A stretch of DNA of 64,000 bases from contig BDSL01000023.1 in the NCBI GenBank assembly GCA_003116995.1, forward strand, positions 930,001-994,000. Reading direction: 5' to 3'. Numbering within the stretch: position 1 is the first letter of the stretch; every line of letters starts with the position of its first letter. The notes under the pieces were generated by a model. That model was not told the DNA's origin, did not search any database, and worked only from the letters and a program-made list of their open reading frames with translations. The position numbers and the translations under genes were made by a program. Below are positions 12,825 through 25,399 of this stretch, piece by piece. The stretch is from Yamagishiella unicocca (taxonomy: Eukaryota > Chlorophyta > Chlorophyceae > Chlamydomonadales > Volvocaceae).

Positions 12825-15800
12825 ATGGCAGGCAAGCAGCGAGAAATGGTGGACTCGCTGCACTATGAGTCGCGGCAAATCCGAGATGCGCTCGCGACTA
12901 GCACTGCGCGGCTCAAGTCGGCTCGCTCTGGGCGAGTTCCTGTCGATATGCAGCCGCAGCTGGGCGCTTCAATGCTCCAGGAGTGGGAAGGACTCTCTAG
13001 CACGGGGCACATCGACCAAGTAAGGCAGGGTCTGGTGGCGGATGGTGCCCCTGTGGGGGCACCAACGTCGCTACGGGAAGGAAGCCAGGCCTACGAAAGA
13101 CACTTTGGGGGACAATTATGCGCTAGGGCAGTGGGAAGGGGGCGGACGTAGCGGGAGCGTGTAGGCTGAGGGCTAACTGGTTTGGGTTGGGTTGGTGTCG
13201 CGAAGGAATACCCAGTTGTTGCGAGGAGCCAACAAAGCAAGATACGACTTTTGAGCCGCGCCTCCACCCGCAACGTCATCGGTGCCACATCCCCTGTTGT
13301 TGCTCCCCAAGCACCACCACCACCACCACTGCCACCACCACCGCCACCACCGCCGCCACGGCCACCACCACTGCCACCACCACCACCACCGCCACTGCCA
13401 CCACCACCACCGCCACTGCCACCACCACCGCCACTGCCACCACCACCACCACCATAACAACCACGCCACCTCCACATCACAAGGAACAACCGTACAACCG
13501 CCAACTGCCGCCCTAACTGCTCCGTCCCTCCCCCGTCCCGCCGCAGGACAACACCATGGCCTCCAGCAACCCGCTCTATCAGCAGATGCGGTCCGCGCTG
13601 CTGGCCTTCGAGGCGGAGGTGGGGTACGCCGCACCCGCGCGCGAGCGGGCCTTCTTCTCCGCCCTGCGCACGCAGCTGATGGAGGCGGGGGCGCAGCGGG
13701 AGGACGAGCCACGGGAGATGCAGATCGCGGCGACGTACAAGTGGTTCTCGCGGCACAAGTGAGCGCGAAGAGGGGGGGGCGAGAGGGCCCGCCAACACGA
13801 CGTAGGAGCCGGAGTGCACGGGGGCGGGGGGGTTGAAAGACCAGGGGGCCAGGGGGCGGGGGGGTTGAAAGACCAGGGGTCCAGGGGGCGGGGGGTATGA
13901 AAGACCAGGGGTCCAGGGGGGGGGCTACAGGGGCCGGGGGATCAGGGGCGCTGCGGGGCAGGGGGCGGGGGCCAGGGGGCGGGGGGGGCGGGGGGTTACA
14001 GAGGGAAAACACAGGGGCTGTGTGAACTGTGGAGGGGGAGGAGGAGGGGCCAGGGGGGAGGGGCCAGGGGGGAGGGTTGCGAGAAAGACCCGTGGATGCG
14101 GGAAGAACCCTTTAGAACAGGGGGGAGGGGAGAGGCGGCTGCAGGGCAATCCATTCGGCACGTGGTAGTGGGTCGTGGAGTGAGGCAACACTCGGACAAG
14201 TGACACCGGCGTCAGTTGTCCGGACGCATGTCTTGACGCCTTGCACACGACCCCCGCGGGGCTTCCATTTTTCCCCCCGCGCGCCGGTGTCCGCCATTGA
14301 CCCCACCACGCCTCCGCTCGCCGCAGACCGCAGGGCCCGGAGGCCGACCCCATCACAGCCGCCGTGCTGGCCTCGTCACTGGCAGTGGAGGCGATGATGG
14401 CGCCACCACAGCAGGACCCGCGGCTGTCGATGTCGGGGACACCCCAGGGAGCCACTCTGCAGCAGCAGCAGCAGCGCCTGTCGGCGCCGCCGTCGCCCGG
14501 GGTGATACTCAGCAGCAGCGGCGCCGGCGGCGGCGGCGCCGCCGCCGCCGCCGGCCCCCTGGGTGCGCAGGGCAAGCATTACTTCTTCGACGTGTACTCC
14601 CGGGCGTCACTCAGTGGCGGCAACGGCGCCGCCGGTACGGCGGCGGCGGCGGCGCTGCCGACCTCCGCCAGCGCGGCGGCGGGGCTGCGACCGACTTCGG
14701 CGCGCGGCCCCAGCCCTGGAATCGTCCGACCCGTGGGTCGCACCGGCGACGAGAGCCCCTCGCTCTCTGTCAACCACCCACTGGCGATGTATCCTACCGT
14801 TGGTGCCGGTACGTCGACGCGCGGCGCGCCCGCCACCTCAGTGGCCCCCGCCGCCGGCTCCGGCGGCGGCTCCGGCGGCGGCCCTCGCGCGCGCTTCGCC
14901 TCGACGGAGCTGTACGCTCCAGGGAAGCTCGTACGGCCGCAGGAGTTGGACGAGCTGGATCACCGGGCGGCGCAGGTGGCCGCTGCCGCCGCAGCGGCGG
15001 GCGTCGGCGGCGTTGGGGACGGTGGCCGCGGCGCGAATCCTCTGCATGCGAAGCCCTGGGTCAACGGGCCGCATCGAGTGCCGGTGGGGACGGGCGGCAC
15101 GCTTGGCGGCGGTGCTACCCGGCATGCGGGCAGCCCGGGGCCGGAGGAGGAGGAGGAGGTGCGGCTGCTCCGAAGCAAGTGGGCCGCCATGGAGTCCAAG
15201 ACGTCGCAGTCTGTGGCGGACGTGCAGGTGGGTGGCTGGCTGGCTGGCTGGCGGGTTGGGTGAGTAGCGTGGAAGGAACGCGTGGGTGGGTGGGTGGATG
15301 AGCTGGGTGGGTGGGTGGGTGGGTGGGTGGGTGGATGAGCTGGGTGGGTGGGTGGGTGGGCGGGTGGATGAGCTGGGTGGATGAGCTGGGTGGGTGGGGT
15401 CGTTAGCGGGTGTGATGTCGGCGCAACCTCCTCGATCCCAGGGGCGCCTCGGCCCCTCCCCCCGTGTCCGTGTGTGGCCCGTCACGGCCCGAAAGGATCG
15501 GACTCCTACCCACTGCTTGGTCAACTTTAGCTTCGATCGCCCATCCTCCTCGACCTTGACAGCTTGACCCCCCTGTTGACACATACCCGGTGCCGTGCCG
15601 TATCGTGCCGTATCGCAGGCCAAGGTCGCGGAGTGGACCCTCCAGCGGGCTCGTCTGGAGGAGGAGATTGTCCGGCGGCAGGAGGCCAGCCGCATCTCGC
15701 CCCTCAACGGCAACGTCGGCGGCGTCGGTCCCCCCGCGGTCCCCTGGCAGGTCGACGGCATGCGCAAGTCCGACTACGAGGACGGCTCCATGCTCTTACC

Positions 15801-16212
15801 CGGCACCCTCTCGCCGTACGCCAACGCCAACGCCGACCTGGCGGCGGCCACCGCCGCCGCCGCCGCCGGCTCCGGCGCATTAGGCTTCATGATGCCCGCC
15901 GGCGGCCTCCACGGCGCCGCCGCCGCCGCCATGGGCGCCAGCATGCGCATGCGTCATGCTGACGTCACGTCGTACGACAGGGGTCGCTCGGAGCTGGTGC
16001 ACCGGCTGGCTAACCTGGGTGTCAACGTCAACCGGGACACGCTGGACCGCGCGCTGCGGCCGCTGGAGGACCGGCCCTTCCTGGACTGCATCGCGCGCCT
16101 GCCGAAGCCGGGGGAGAACCTCGTGAGCCGGCCGGGTTCGGTGCGGCAAGCTGCGTCGAAGAAGAAGCGCAGCAAGAGCGCGGGGAAGAAGCGGCCGACG
16201 AGCGGGCGGTAG
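12825..16212 (+). CDS. Unknown protein with coiled-coil and basic C-terminus
   Basis: Four exons join in phase: 12825-13019, 13547-13758, 14327-15227, 15619-16212, giving 633 residues. The start ATG at 12825 opens MAGKQREMVDSLHYESRQIR. Exon 2 encodes a compact, probably helical region (ASSNPLYQQMRSALLAFEAE to AATYKWFSRHK). Exon 3 is mostly Ala/Gly/Gln/Ser-rich, but with conserved-looking islands (GKHYFFDVYSRAS; ARFASTELYAPGKLVRPQEL) and a charged helix EEEEEVRLLRSKWAAMESK that runs on into exon 4 (AKVAEWTLQRARLEEEIVRR). The end has RSELVHRLANLGVNVNRDTL and DRPFLDCIARLPKPGENLVS, then a strongly basic tail (KKKRSKSAGKKRP). I do not recognise the family. Short ordered blocks between disordered stretches, a coiled coil and a basic tail would suit a cytoskeletal, basal-body or flagellar structural protein, but that is a guess. 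A TGTAA signal lies at 16793-16797. Confidence 0.7.
13311..13456 (+). repeat. (CCA)n/(CCG)n microsatellite in intron 1
   Basis: About 145 bp of imperfect CCA/CCG triplets in intron 1 (13020-13546) of the unknown 633-residue gene. It leaves all frames open on both strands, so apparent poly-Pro, poly-His or poly-Val frames here are artefacts of the repeat. Confidence 0.9.
14075..14121 (-). repeat. Dispersed intronic repeat, family 1 copy (minus orientation)
   Basis: In intron 2 (13759-14326). The reverse complement reads CTGTTCTAAAGGGTTCTTCC then CGCATCCACGGGTCTTTCTC, closely matching the copies at 28351-28420, 30649-30698 and 30838-30906. G-rich minisatellite-like sequence surrounds it. Confidence 0.7.
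15230..15392 (+). repeat. GGGT-type minisatellite in intron 3
   Basis: GGCT, GGGT and GGATGAGCT runs begin a few bases after the exon 3 donor and fill the first 160 bp of intron 3 (15228-15618). Confidence 0.85.
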
Positions 16213-16792
16213 GGGGGTGAGGCAGCAGCGGCGCGTGGGGCCGGGTAGGGGGGTGAGGCAGCAGCGGCGCGTGGGGCTGCGTGTGCGGTGCCAGCCAGCC
16301 AACTAGTTGGCCCCATGATGCAGCCGCCGCGGCCCGCGTTGGACACCTACCGAGCTAGCGCCAGGAGCAACGCCGAGTAGGCGGCGCGGCCGGTGGCGCG
16401 ATTGAGTTGGACCGCAGCGGCGGACGTAAGGCCCGAATGGAAGCCCAGGCGCAGGCCGCTGGGGGGTCGCGGCCGCGGTGGAGTTGGGAGGGGTGGGGTG
16501 GGGTTCGGGGGAAACCCGTGGGTGGGGTGGGACGGGGTGGGATAGGAAGTGAGCCGGTGCAATGATGAAGGAGGTGGAAAGGGGCGGGGCGGAGGAAAGG
16601 GGCGGGGCAGGGAGGGCAGCGCATGGCAGGATACGGGCGTGCGTAGGCAGCTTGAGAAGCCGCCGCGGGTGTGGTTGGCGGGAGTCGGGGGAGGAGGGGA
16701 GGAACGGGGGTGGCGGAATGGGGGGCGAGGGAGTTCGCAGGTGCGGGAGATGCTGGGGGCGGTGGCAGGACGGTGGCAGGAGTCGTGTGTAT

Positions 16793-16797
16793 TGTAA
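16793..16797 (+). promoter_or_regulatory. TGTAA poly(A) signal for the 12.8-16.2 kb gene
   Basis: TGTAA is the usual chlorophyte polyadenylation signal. This is the first one after the stop at 16212, implying a 3' UTR of about 580-600 nt. Confidence 0.5.
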
Positions 16798-19700
16798 GCT
16801 CAGGGTTTGCGGGCCCGGAGGGTGCCTGTCTGCTGCTGCGCTAGGATTAGGTGTGTTGACCTCAACTGACCTGGCCTCGCTGCAATGGATGAGGCGCTGC
16901 GGGCCCCGATGGTGGGGCCGAGGACATCGCATGTACGGAAACGAGATAGCATTGCAGCGGAGGGGCGGCGGAGGGAAGGGAGCACTGCGGACAATGCGTG
17001 CTAGGCAGCGATGCCTCGGCTGTCTGTTTGGAACTTGTGGGTTTGCTAGTCTAGTACTTGTGTAGGGTTTAGCCCAGTATGTTTATGATTTTTCGGGGGG
17101 GGGTTCGGCCTGGGCTGGGGGGGCGGTTTCGGGGCCCAGCTGGCGCGCAGTGATCATTTGGCACGGTCGCGCGAAAGGGTGCACCGTGTACGACAGTACG
17201 ACGCACGTGCAGACACCGTGTACTGAATGGGAGGCTAAGATGGAATGAATGAATGAATGAATGAGTGAATGTTGTTTTAGGTGGAGAGGGGTCGTTCCGT
17301 CCCATCCTGCCAGGTGTATGTTACGTTGGGAGGGGCCTGAGGCTCGCGGGGCTGGGGGGAGCGACGAGGCTGTCATATGTGTGTATGGCTGCACGACCGC
17401 CCCGGTGGCATCAGGGTACAGACTCGCAGCGGGTCGGGGGAGGACTGGCTTTCCAGGCCCTGCGCGAGGTGAGTGCAGCGTTCCCCGGATCTTACCTTAC
17501 CTGCCCCGTCTTCCGGCGACGCCTCTACCAAGCAATTTCAGCACAGTAGACTGACACGATGCGTGGAAAGGCACAAGCCGCGTACGTGCCATGCCCGATT
17601 CGATGGGAGGAGGCTAAAGCGTCACCATACACGATACTCGATGAAGTAAGGCACTGAGGACCACGACCTCGAGGTGGGACTTACAAGGAGAGCAGACAGG
17701 GCATCACTTCGGTTCCGCGCAGAGGATGGAGCGAGGGAATAGGGTTGTTACAAGCACTTGCGAAGGGGCCCCGGGTAATCGGCGAGGAGCTAGATGGATG
17801 CAACGGGGTGCAAACCCCCTCGGATTAGACCTGCACGTCCTGCGTGTAAGCCTTGATAAGAAACTACTAGTTTACATGTCCTGCACCAAACACGACGCTC
17901 GAAATATCGCACTGTCGGACAAGCTGGAAAGCCCTGAACCCTCGTGAGACGATGCCTCGTGCACCATCATCATCTTCGCCGCGCACCACACTGCTCTGGA
18001 ACCGCGCCGGTCGACTGACCGCATACAACCACCCAACTACAACAGTTGACGGTTGTAGCGCAAAGCTACGACAACGAGTCACTCGCGTGATGTTCCAGAC
18101 GCAGCAGTTATTCGCGGACGCTGCGGTCCTCAAGCGGCGACTTGCGCGCCCATCGGCCGTTCTGTTGTATCCCTAGATGTCCCCCAGAACTATCTTGCTC
18201 CGAACCAAACACCCTGAGTCGCTCTGGCGACGCCGCGGTCCCTTGACGGCCTGCTCCCTGAGAATTATGTCTGCGACAATGCTAGGGCCCAACCCCGCCG
18301 TACCAACGAACCACAACCACCCCCCGTAACCGCTTCTAACAGTCGTCGCTGGGCTAACAGGAATTTGGGGCGCTGCTGTAACACCAAAGTGATGACGTGG
18401 CACTGACATGGCACTTAAGGGAAGCCCCCCACCCTCGAAACGGACAGAGCTAATTTTGTGCAGGCACGGGATAATTAGCTTAGCGTATTTGCACATGGGG
18501 TCAGGGCGCATGCACAAGTCCATGTTGCAGTCAACCTGCTGTAGGCGCCAAGCCTAGGCAACAGAGACCCTTACACGTCGCCAAACGGGAACCCACACCT
18601 CGGGACACATTGCTGACTGTGAAGGCACCCTGCCCAACACCCAACTAAGAGTGGCAGACACAGGATCTGAATCGTCGTACGATCCCGCACTCCAAAGCAC
18701 CCCTCCGATGCCACACGCATCCCGTGCTTGCTGAGACCTGCCGTACTCTAGTATTCTACGCGTACCCATAGGCCGGTGCAACAATCAAGCTTGGGGCCCA
18801 CGCTCACACCTGGCGGTCTGCCTTCTGACATCCAGGCCGCCACTACTCGCGCAGCATACTCTACCCAAGTGACGGCTTCCTTCTGGAATCAATCCCATTC
18901 CGCACATCCCGTTGCGCGGGTGGTATCGCCAGTTGCCTTCAATCTCGACGCCGGAGGCCGCCTGGCCATCACCCATCCCGCCAACACCGCTGCACACACG
19001 TAACGTCAGACCAAGCCCAAGAACATGACGTCCCGAGGGCGTCATCACACGAACCATTTCGTCACAACCAATTCGTCACCAACTTGTGTGGCCTACTACC
19101 ATCGACATACATACGACATTCAGGCGACAGCCTACACAACTCATACTGCGGAAACTCGCACCACGTGACCCCTTAGGGGGCGCGCGAGCGTCGGTGCATG
19201 GGGCCAGAGGGGAGCTGCTTGCTGTTGCCGGTCGTCTAGATGGGAGTTCAGGAGGATGGAATGGCGGTGTCGTCTGGTACGTGGAGGAGGAGCTCCCGCA
19301 TCGCCCGGGAACTTTCGGCACCGGTCGGATCCCATCCAGCTCGCAGCAATCTGGTTCACACCTTCGCTCGCCGCGGCCATACTGGCTCGTCACGGTGGCT
19401 TTGCAGAGTGCCTGCGCTGAGTATCCTGTGGCTGTCCAGCTAGCCTGGTGGTCACCCACGCCCTTCGTTGCGAAGTATCAACTTCGCCAATGATGGCCTC
19501 TCAGCGGCGGCTTCGGTCGTCGCTCTACCTGATCAGTCCTGCAGGGCTGTATCCTACTTTGTGGTCTTCTTTCAGCATTTCTCTGGACTCTGGTAGCTTT
19601 CGCCGACACAGCTTCGTCGGCTCTGGTGTCTCTCGCGCATGCCGCAGCCGGTGCCAGTACGCAGCCTACGCAAGTCCTGCAAAGCTACCTGGCGTTGCAT

Positions 19701-20167
19701 ACTGAAGTGGTTTCCGTATTGCAGGCGAAGGTTGCGCCACGGCTCAGCCATTCGGGCGTGTTGCCGGTCTGCCTTTTTCTAGAGACTGCTGTTGGTGTTG
19801 ACCTCAACTGGTTGATGGTATTACGTACCATTGTTTCTTCCCGTCTCGCTATGGGCATCGGCCCGTTTCGGGTGTGGGACGTTTTCGGGATCTTGGGGGG
19901 GAGTTATCCGATTGTGTTGCCGAGGCGTGCTGCTGTCTCTCCATTCGGGGGTCTGCTTGGGATGCATGTGGCCATGTGCAGGGGAGCCATCAGCGCAACC
20001 TCCCCCTGTGTATTGGTGCTTGCTGTTTCCTCTGGGCTCTCGGTTGTGAGGCTCTGGGTGGTTTGTCTTTCGGAACCGTCGGTTTTCTCTGCTTTCCTTG
20101 TCTTTTTCAGTGTCAGGCGATGCGCCCGATGGCTCTACCTTTTAAGGTCTGGAGCCCACTGTAACGA

Positions 20168-20172
20168 TTACA
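20168..20172 (-). promoter_or_regulatory. TGTAA poly(A) signal (minus strand)
   Basis: TTACA on plus equals TGTAA on minus, about 80 nt beyond the stop codon of the 20.3-23.8 kb gene. Confidence 0.45.
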
Positions 20173-20250
20173 ACAACCATCGCGGCTAAACTGGAGGAGC
20201 ACCGTTCCCGGCAGGTCGGCTGAGGACAGAGACCCCATGCGGACCCCTCC

Positions 20251-23200
20251 TCAGTAGTAAGGTGCTGATGGCGTCATTTCGGTTGCCAGCATGTTGCTGA
20301 GCCACATAGAGTCGCCCTCCAGCTCCGCCAACGCCCGGTCTCCCCAGCAGCCAGCAGGGCTGCCGAAGCCAAGGCTCGGCGTGCCGAAGCCGACACCGTT
20401 CAGGGCGGCCAGCCCCTGCTGCCGCGGTGTCACTCCTGGCAAGGGCTGCGGCGGCTGCGAGTTTCCAACGCAGGAGAATAGCGCTGCGGCGGCGGCACTC
20501 CTCGGCGTGGTGCCGTCCCCCGCCGGCGCCGACAGCGTGCGCATCAATGTCCTTGGGGGCGCTGCAGCTGCTGCTGCTGGCGCGGCTGTGGGGACCACCG
20601 GCGCCGCAGGAGCATTGCAGAACAACCCTGAGCCGCCTGCCGTGTTGCCGCCGATGTCCTGCGGCACGGAATGCGCGGCAACACACCATGACCCATGCCA
20701 CGCAGGGCATACTAAAGGCACCCAGCAGCGTCCTGGCGCGCCCATCCTCGGCAACAAGCGCGTACCCCGGGGGATTGATTGGCATCGCCACTAGCGCGCA
20801 CGGAAGTTACTTCTTCTTGAGCATGTTGCTTGTAACAAATACAATCGCAACCGCCTTGCAATGCTTTTCACTGAACGAACGCACAGGACACGTACCTGCG
20901 ACGCCGTGCTGCGTGCTCCGCCGATCGTGACGCTGGCGCACCCGGTCGACATCCGCTTTATCTGCATCTGGTGCCCCTGATCGACCTGTCCGTGGCCTGC
21001 GGGCTGATCGCCGCGCTGCCACCGCTGCAGCAATTCGGCCACAGGACAAGCGACTTGCTGGCTGTGCGCCGGCTGTTGTTGCTGCTGCTGGAGGAGCATG
21101 TTGAGGTACATCTGCGCGTCGCCACCCGGTTGGCTGTGCCGACGACCGCACACGGGGGAGCTGCTCTGCCCAGGCAGCCCAGCACGCGCCGCACCGGTTG
21201 AGAGCGTTGGACCCGGGAAAGACGCCGCGTGGGCGGGCTGCGAGCGCAACTGCTGCACCAGTTGCGTCACGTCAAAGGGGCGCGGGAGTGCGGAGGTGAG
21301 TGCGTGGGGATCTGCAGCGTTGGGCCAGGAGTTAACGCGCACGGACGGCAGCTGTGAGCTTGTTGGCTCGGCTCCAGTAGCCGAGCAAGGAGCTGACAGG
21401 AAGGAGGAGGGCAGAGGCGGGTGCAGCTGCACCTGCGGCGCGGCTAGGAGCTGCTGCGGCTGTTGTTGCTGGACTGGGGACGGGGTGCCGTGGAAGGCGG
21501 AGGTGAGGGTCTGCGACCGGGTCTGGTGTGGAGCGGTGGGCTGCGCACTCCATGGTGACGGGGCGTGCGTGCTGACGGGGGTGATCCCGCTCACGTTGGT
21601 GGCGGAGCTGGCCGCGCCACTGGGCGAGCGGCGGAGCTGCTTGTCGCACAGCGGCCTGGGCGCGAAGGGTGGCAGCGGAGGCAGAGCCGCAGCCGGGAGT
21701 TGGGTCTGGTCGGGTCGCGCCTGGTGGACCACCCGCCCCGCTGTAGCTTCGAGCCGCAGCTGGTGGATGTGCTGGTTGCGTGCCGCAGCTGCCTCGGGGC
21801 CGCGATGGCCACTGAGGGGCCCCGGCGCCAGGCTATGTAGCTGCATTAGCCGCTGTTGCTCCTGGCTCAGGTTGGCACCGGTGGTGACCTCGGATGTTGG
21901 CAGGGAGCCCAGCCAGGTCGGCGTGGTTTGGGAGGCTTGCTGGTGTGAGGACATAGTGCCAGACGGATCCATCCCCTGGTTGAACTGGTCGCCCAGCCAT
22001 GAGCTCTTCGACAGCGGCTGGGGCGGCTCAATGACGTCGTGCTTGTGTTGCGCCGCAGGTGTTACGTAGGACAACGAACTAGGCGCGTCGGGCTGCGGAC
22101 GGATGGGCCAGTGAGTTGAGGCATGGGTGCGCAGGAAGGCGGAAGAAGTTGGGGAGTGCCGCGAGGGTGATACATGCAAGCGGACATTGATTTTGTGGAC
22201 TCGTCAGACTTGTGCTGCACAGCCCCAGACCATTTGCACTCTTGCCCGCGCACTATTGTCGACACTCACAGAGGAATAAGAAGACGCACAACCATGTCAG
22301 GGCTAAGGCGCACAACCATGTCAGGGCTAAGGCGCACAACCATGTCAGGGCTGAGGCGCACCGCCTCTTACCGACAGCCCTGCGTTTTGCAACTCCTCGG
22401 GTCCAGCTGCTCGCTTTTGACCGCCACCGTGAGGCTGCTGCATGCCGCCTGGCACTGTGCAGCCGTTGGGCGGGGACGACTCGCGCTTCACCAAACCTGC
22501 CGGTGGCAACCAGCCTATTGTCGCGCCCGTCCCAGACAGTTCACACGTGACCCCCTCCATGGGCGTGGCAGGCGTCGCCACAACGCCCTGGGATCCGCAC
22601 GCCCAGGGTGCTGCTGCGAGCTGCGAGCGGGAGCCGCTTGCATCAACGGCGCCCTGTTGCGGCTGGCTGTCGATGTGCGCCTCTGCCATTGGCCACCCGC
22701 AGAAGAAAGGCGAGGGCGGCTGTTGCTGCTGGGATGGCTGAATGGACGCCGTCGGCATCTGCCCGTCGAACGGCTGTGGGCGCGCAGCCATATGCGGGGC
22801 CCAGACAGATGTCTCGACGCAGCCGTGAGCCTCCTTGCGCGGCGGGTCATGAGGCAGCAGCTGCTGGTGCTGCTGCTTCGCGTGTGGGGGGAGCAGGGTC
22901 AGCTCTGCGTGAACCATCGCATCCATATCGGAGCAGTCGTCGAAAATGTTGCGCAGGTCGTCGGCCACTTGGTGCACTCCGCCTGCCGGCTGCTGGTGCT
23001 GCGCAAGCAGCAGATGCTGGGGCTGGTGGAGGAAGAGCTGGTGCGGCTGGCCTTGCGGCAGCGCACTGGCACCACAACTGCCCGTTTGCGCCTGGCAACC
23101 AGCGACGGCTGCCGCAGTAGGCGCGCAGAAGGTCGCGTCGTCACGCTGCTCGTCATCTGGGAGGCCAAGCAGCGCGTCCAGAGAGGCGGTGCTTACGCTG

Positions 23201-23784
23201 CTGCATGGGCCATCCAGTGCATCGTAGGGCAGATCACCGACGTCGACATCCAGAGGGCTCTCCTGGCCATCAATCGCGCCGTGGTCGCCCTTTGCAGGCG
23301 AGGAGGGCTGGGTGTGGGTCGTCGCCCGGTACCGCAGGTCGTGGTGCGGGTAGCCTGTGATCACCGCACTGGCGCCCGCGACAACACCACGGACATTGCT
23401 GCTCGGCTGCCTTTGGGAGGTAGCCGGTAGTCGCTGACCCTGTTGCCACCAGCCCGCCAGGTTGCCGCTTTCGGCGACACCGGTGTTTGGGTCTACGCTA
23501 GCACGGTCGGAGAAGGTCATTGAGTGTTGGTAAGGCCCGGGGTGGGCGTTGCTTTGGATCGCCGGCCTGGCAGCACGGGCGGCTGATGCTACAACCTTGG
23601 AGACCCCGCCACGCTGGAGTTGTCCCACGGTAACTGTACCGGGCTTGCTACCGGCGCCAGCGCCGGCCTTGCGGCACACTATCCGTGGTGCGGTTGCGTC
23701 CGTGTCCGTCTCCTCGCTTAGCTCGTCACCGCCATATGTTGAATCCACACGCGTAACTGCATCCGCCTGGACACCGGAGCACAT
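20251..23784 (-). CDS. Large Gln/Pro-rich protein, possible transcriptional regulator
   Basis: Three minus-strand exons join in phase 0: 23784-22372 (donor TCG|GTAAGA), 22092-20896 (acceptor GTCCGCAG, donor CAG|GTACGT) and 20658-20251 (acceptor GTGCCGCAG), giving about 1005 residues if the ATG at 23784 is the start. An acceptor-like GGTGTCCAG just downstream of that ATG means an upstream 5' exon is possible. The protein is rich in Gln, Pro, Ser, Ala and His with several QQQ runs. It has acidic/hydrophobic islands such as VADDLRNIFDDCSDMDAM, SSVSTASLDALLGLPDDEQ and a C-terminal RALAELEGDSMWLSNMLATE. Such composition is typical of activation domains of plant and algal transcription factors. No DNA-binding domain is visible in these exons and none was found in the 1.6 kb upstream. 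The function is therefore inferred only from composition. Confidence 0.6.
22287..22358 (+). repeat. 24-bp tandem repeat, three copies, in intron 1 of the Gln-rich gene
   Basis: Unit CACAACCATGTCAGGGCTAA + GGCG, three copies with one substitution in the last. It lies just downstream of the exon 1 donor in gene orientation. Confidence 0.9.
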
Positions 23785-25399
23785 GTAGTGCACAACCCAG
23801 CAGACATCAGTGTTAAGGCTCGCATTATTGTCGGATACACATTCTTCGTGCCGACGCGTGCAACTGACTGTAAGAGGAGACGGTCTTTACGATGCATCAG
23901 ATGAGCGGAAAATATTAGCAGGTACCGTGGCGAAGCAATGCGGCCTACCGCGCCTGCCAAAAAAACGACTCTTGAACTAACGACCGAGGTAGGCATCTTT
24001 ACCAACCTACCCGGCGCTGCGCCCGATAGGCGCGGAAGTAGTTGCGAACTTCATCAACACTGTATATACAAGCCAGGGCACGAGGCAATGCAAGAAGTTA
24101 TATGAGCTTTAGGTACGTGAACACGTCAAAACGGCGAATCAATGGTGGACGCAATAGAGCAGGCCGCGTATGCACATCCGAGCACAATATGTGAACGATT
24201 GTGCCGATCGTTGGAATGGCGGTGCAGCTATCGGCGTGGCGGATACGAGGCACGCACCTACGAAGGCACTTGGCGTGGATGCGGGTCTCCAACATGGTAG
24301 GCATATCAGCTGGGGACCATATATCATTAGCGTGTTCCTCGTACCACCTGGTCGGGTAGGACAGCATTTTGGGCTTTGCTGGGATACCGCAGGTCGTTCA
24401 AGGTTAACACATCCTACCTGTTTATGGCTGCCGCATCCGGTCGTCGGCCGCTTTCCTCAAGAATGAGTCGCCACCATTCATTAAATTTACTCCAGTAATT
24501 GACTGGTCGCCGCGTGTGGCCTTTACCCGACACTTTGGTCATAGTTTTCAATTCGGGGGCGCAGTCGCACCGCCGCTGTCAGCCGGAAGTTCTAGCCTCC
24601 TAGAACAAGGCCATAAAAGGCTTGCTATATACGTCGCGCAGGGCTTCTATGGCCAACAAGACTGAACACAGTGCAAAAGGATGGTACAAAGATGTTCAGT
24701 ACCTGGTCAGCATATTATATCTACAGTATCAGTGGATGTTTCTATATCTATGAACATTAAGGCTGAGGAATCGGTCGATGCGCATTGGGCGTGACAAGTT
24801 GGTGCACAGACACAGGCTGTCGAAAAATGGATTCGCTTTGGAATATCAGCCGTACCACCACACCTTTCCACTTACGTGTACTACGTATGATGCATGCTAG
24901 TATTCACAATCATAGGCATTTATACTACATGCCGGGAAGCTTAAGCTTTTATGCTCTGTTTGTCCGTGAGAACTTTGACATCTACAGCCCAGCACAAACT
25001 ATTTGGAGGTACAGTATCCTTCAGCTTAATTAAATTAACTTGATGTCGATACTTGGGCCTAATGACCGCCGGCCAGAAGTGCAGCTCCATGGCACAACGG
25101 TGGCGCACCTGAAGACCTGGGGCACTGAGTATGTTGATGAATACAGCGCTCCAAAGGTGTGCGTTCTTGATTGCACAATTTTACTTAGTGGGCCCCCTGA
25201 GTTGCCGACGTAGGTATGGGCCATTTCCACACCGGGCACATTCTCACACTACTTGTGGCTAAATGAGAACTGCAGTGCCTGACTGGCGGTCATTGGCCCG
25301 TGGTGCAGTGCCTCCTCACGGTGCCGAACCAGGGCTTCCCAAACACACTGGCCGCCCGCGCCGGCAACCTCCTCATACTCCGCGCAACAAACCAAATCG
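23785..25399. other. AT-richer intergenic region, no gene seen
   Basis: About 1.6 kb upstream of both the minus-strand Gln-rich gene and the plus-strand small gene, so it should hold their promoters. It is clearly lower in GC than the coding regions, with frequent stops in all six frames. No tRNA, repeat or conserved protein segment was recognised. Confidence 0.45.

Larger units (their letters stand above)
16213..20250. other. 4-kb region without a convincing gene
   Basis: Holds the 3' UTR of the upstream gene (to about 16.8 kb), an AATG-type microsatellite at 17244-17271, and a partial family 1 repeat (reverse, AAACCCGTGGG) near 16501-16530. From about 19.5 to 20.2 kb the plus strand is G/T-rich and stays open for 187 codons (19626-20189) without any known domain. 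That composition resembles 3' ends of retroelements, but I found no protein or terminal repeat to prove it. Confidence 0.35.

Noticed and set aside
13173..14012. Long minus-strand frames rich in Trp, Val and Gly across 13.2-14.0 kb
   Set aside because: They come from the (CCA)n microsatellite and G-rich intron sequence of the plus-strand gene.
19626..20189. 187-codon plus-strand frame
   Set aside because: G/T-rich, hydrophobic by composition, with no motif. It may be retroelement 3' debris, but that cannot be shown.
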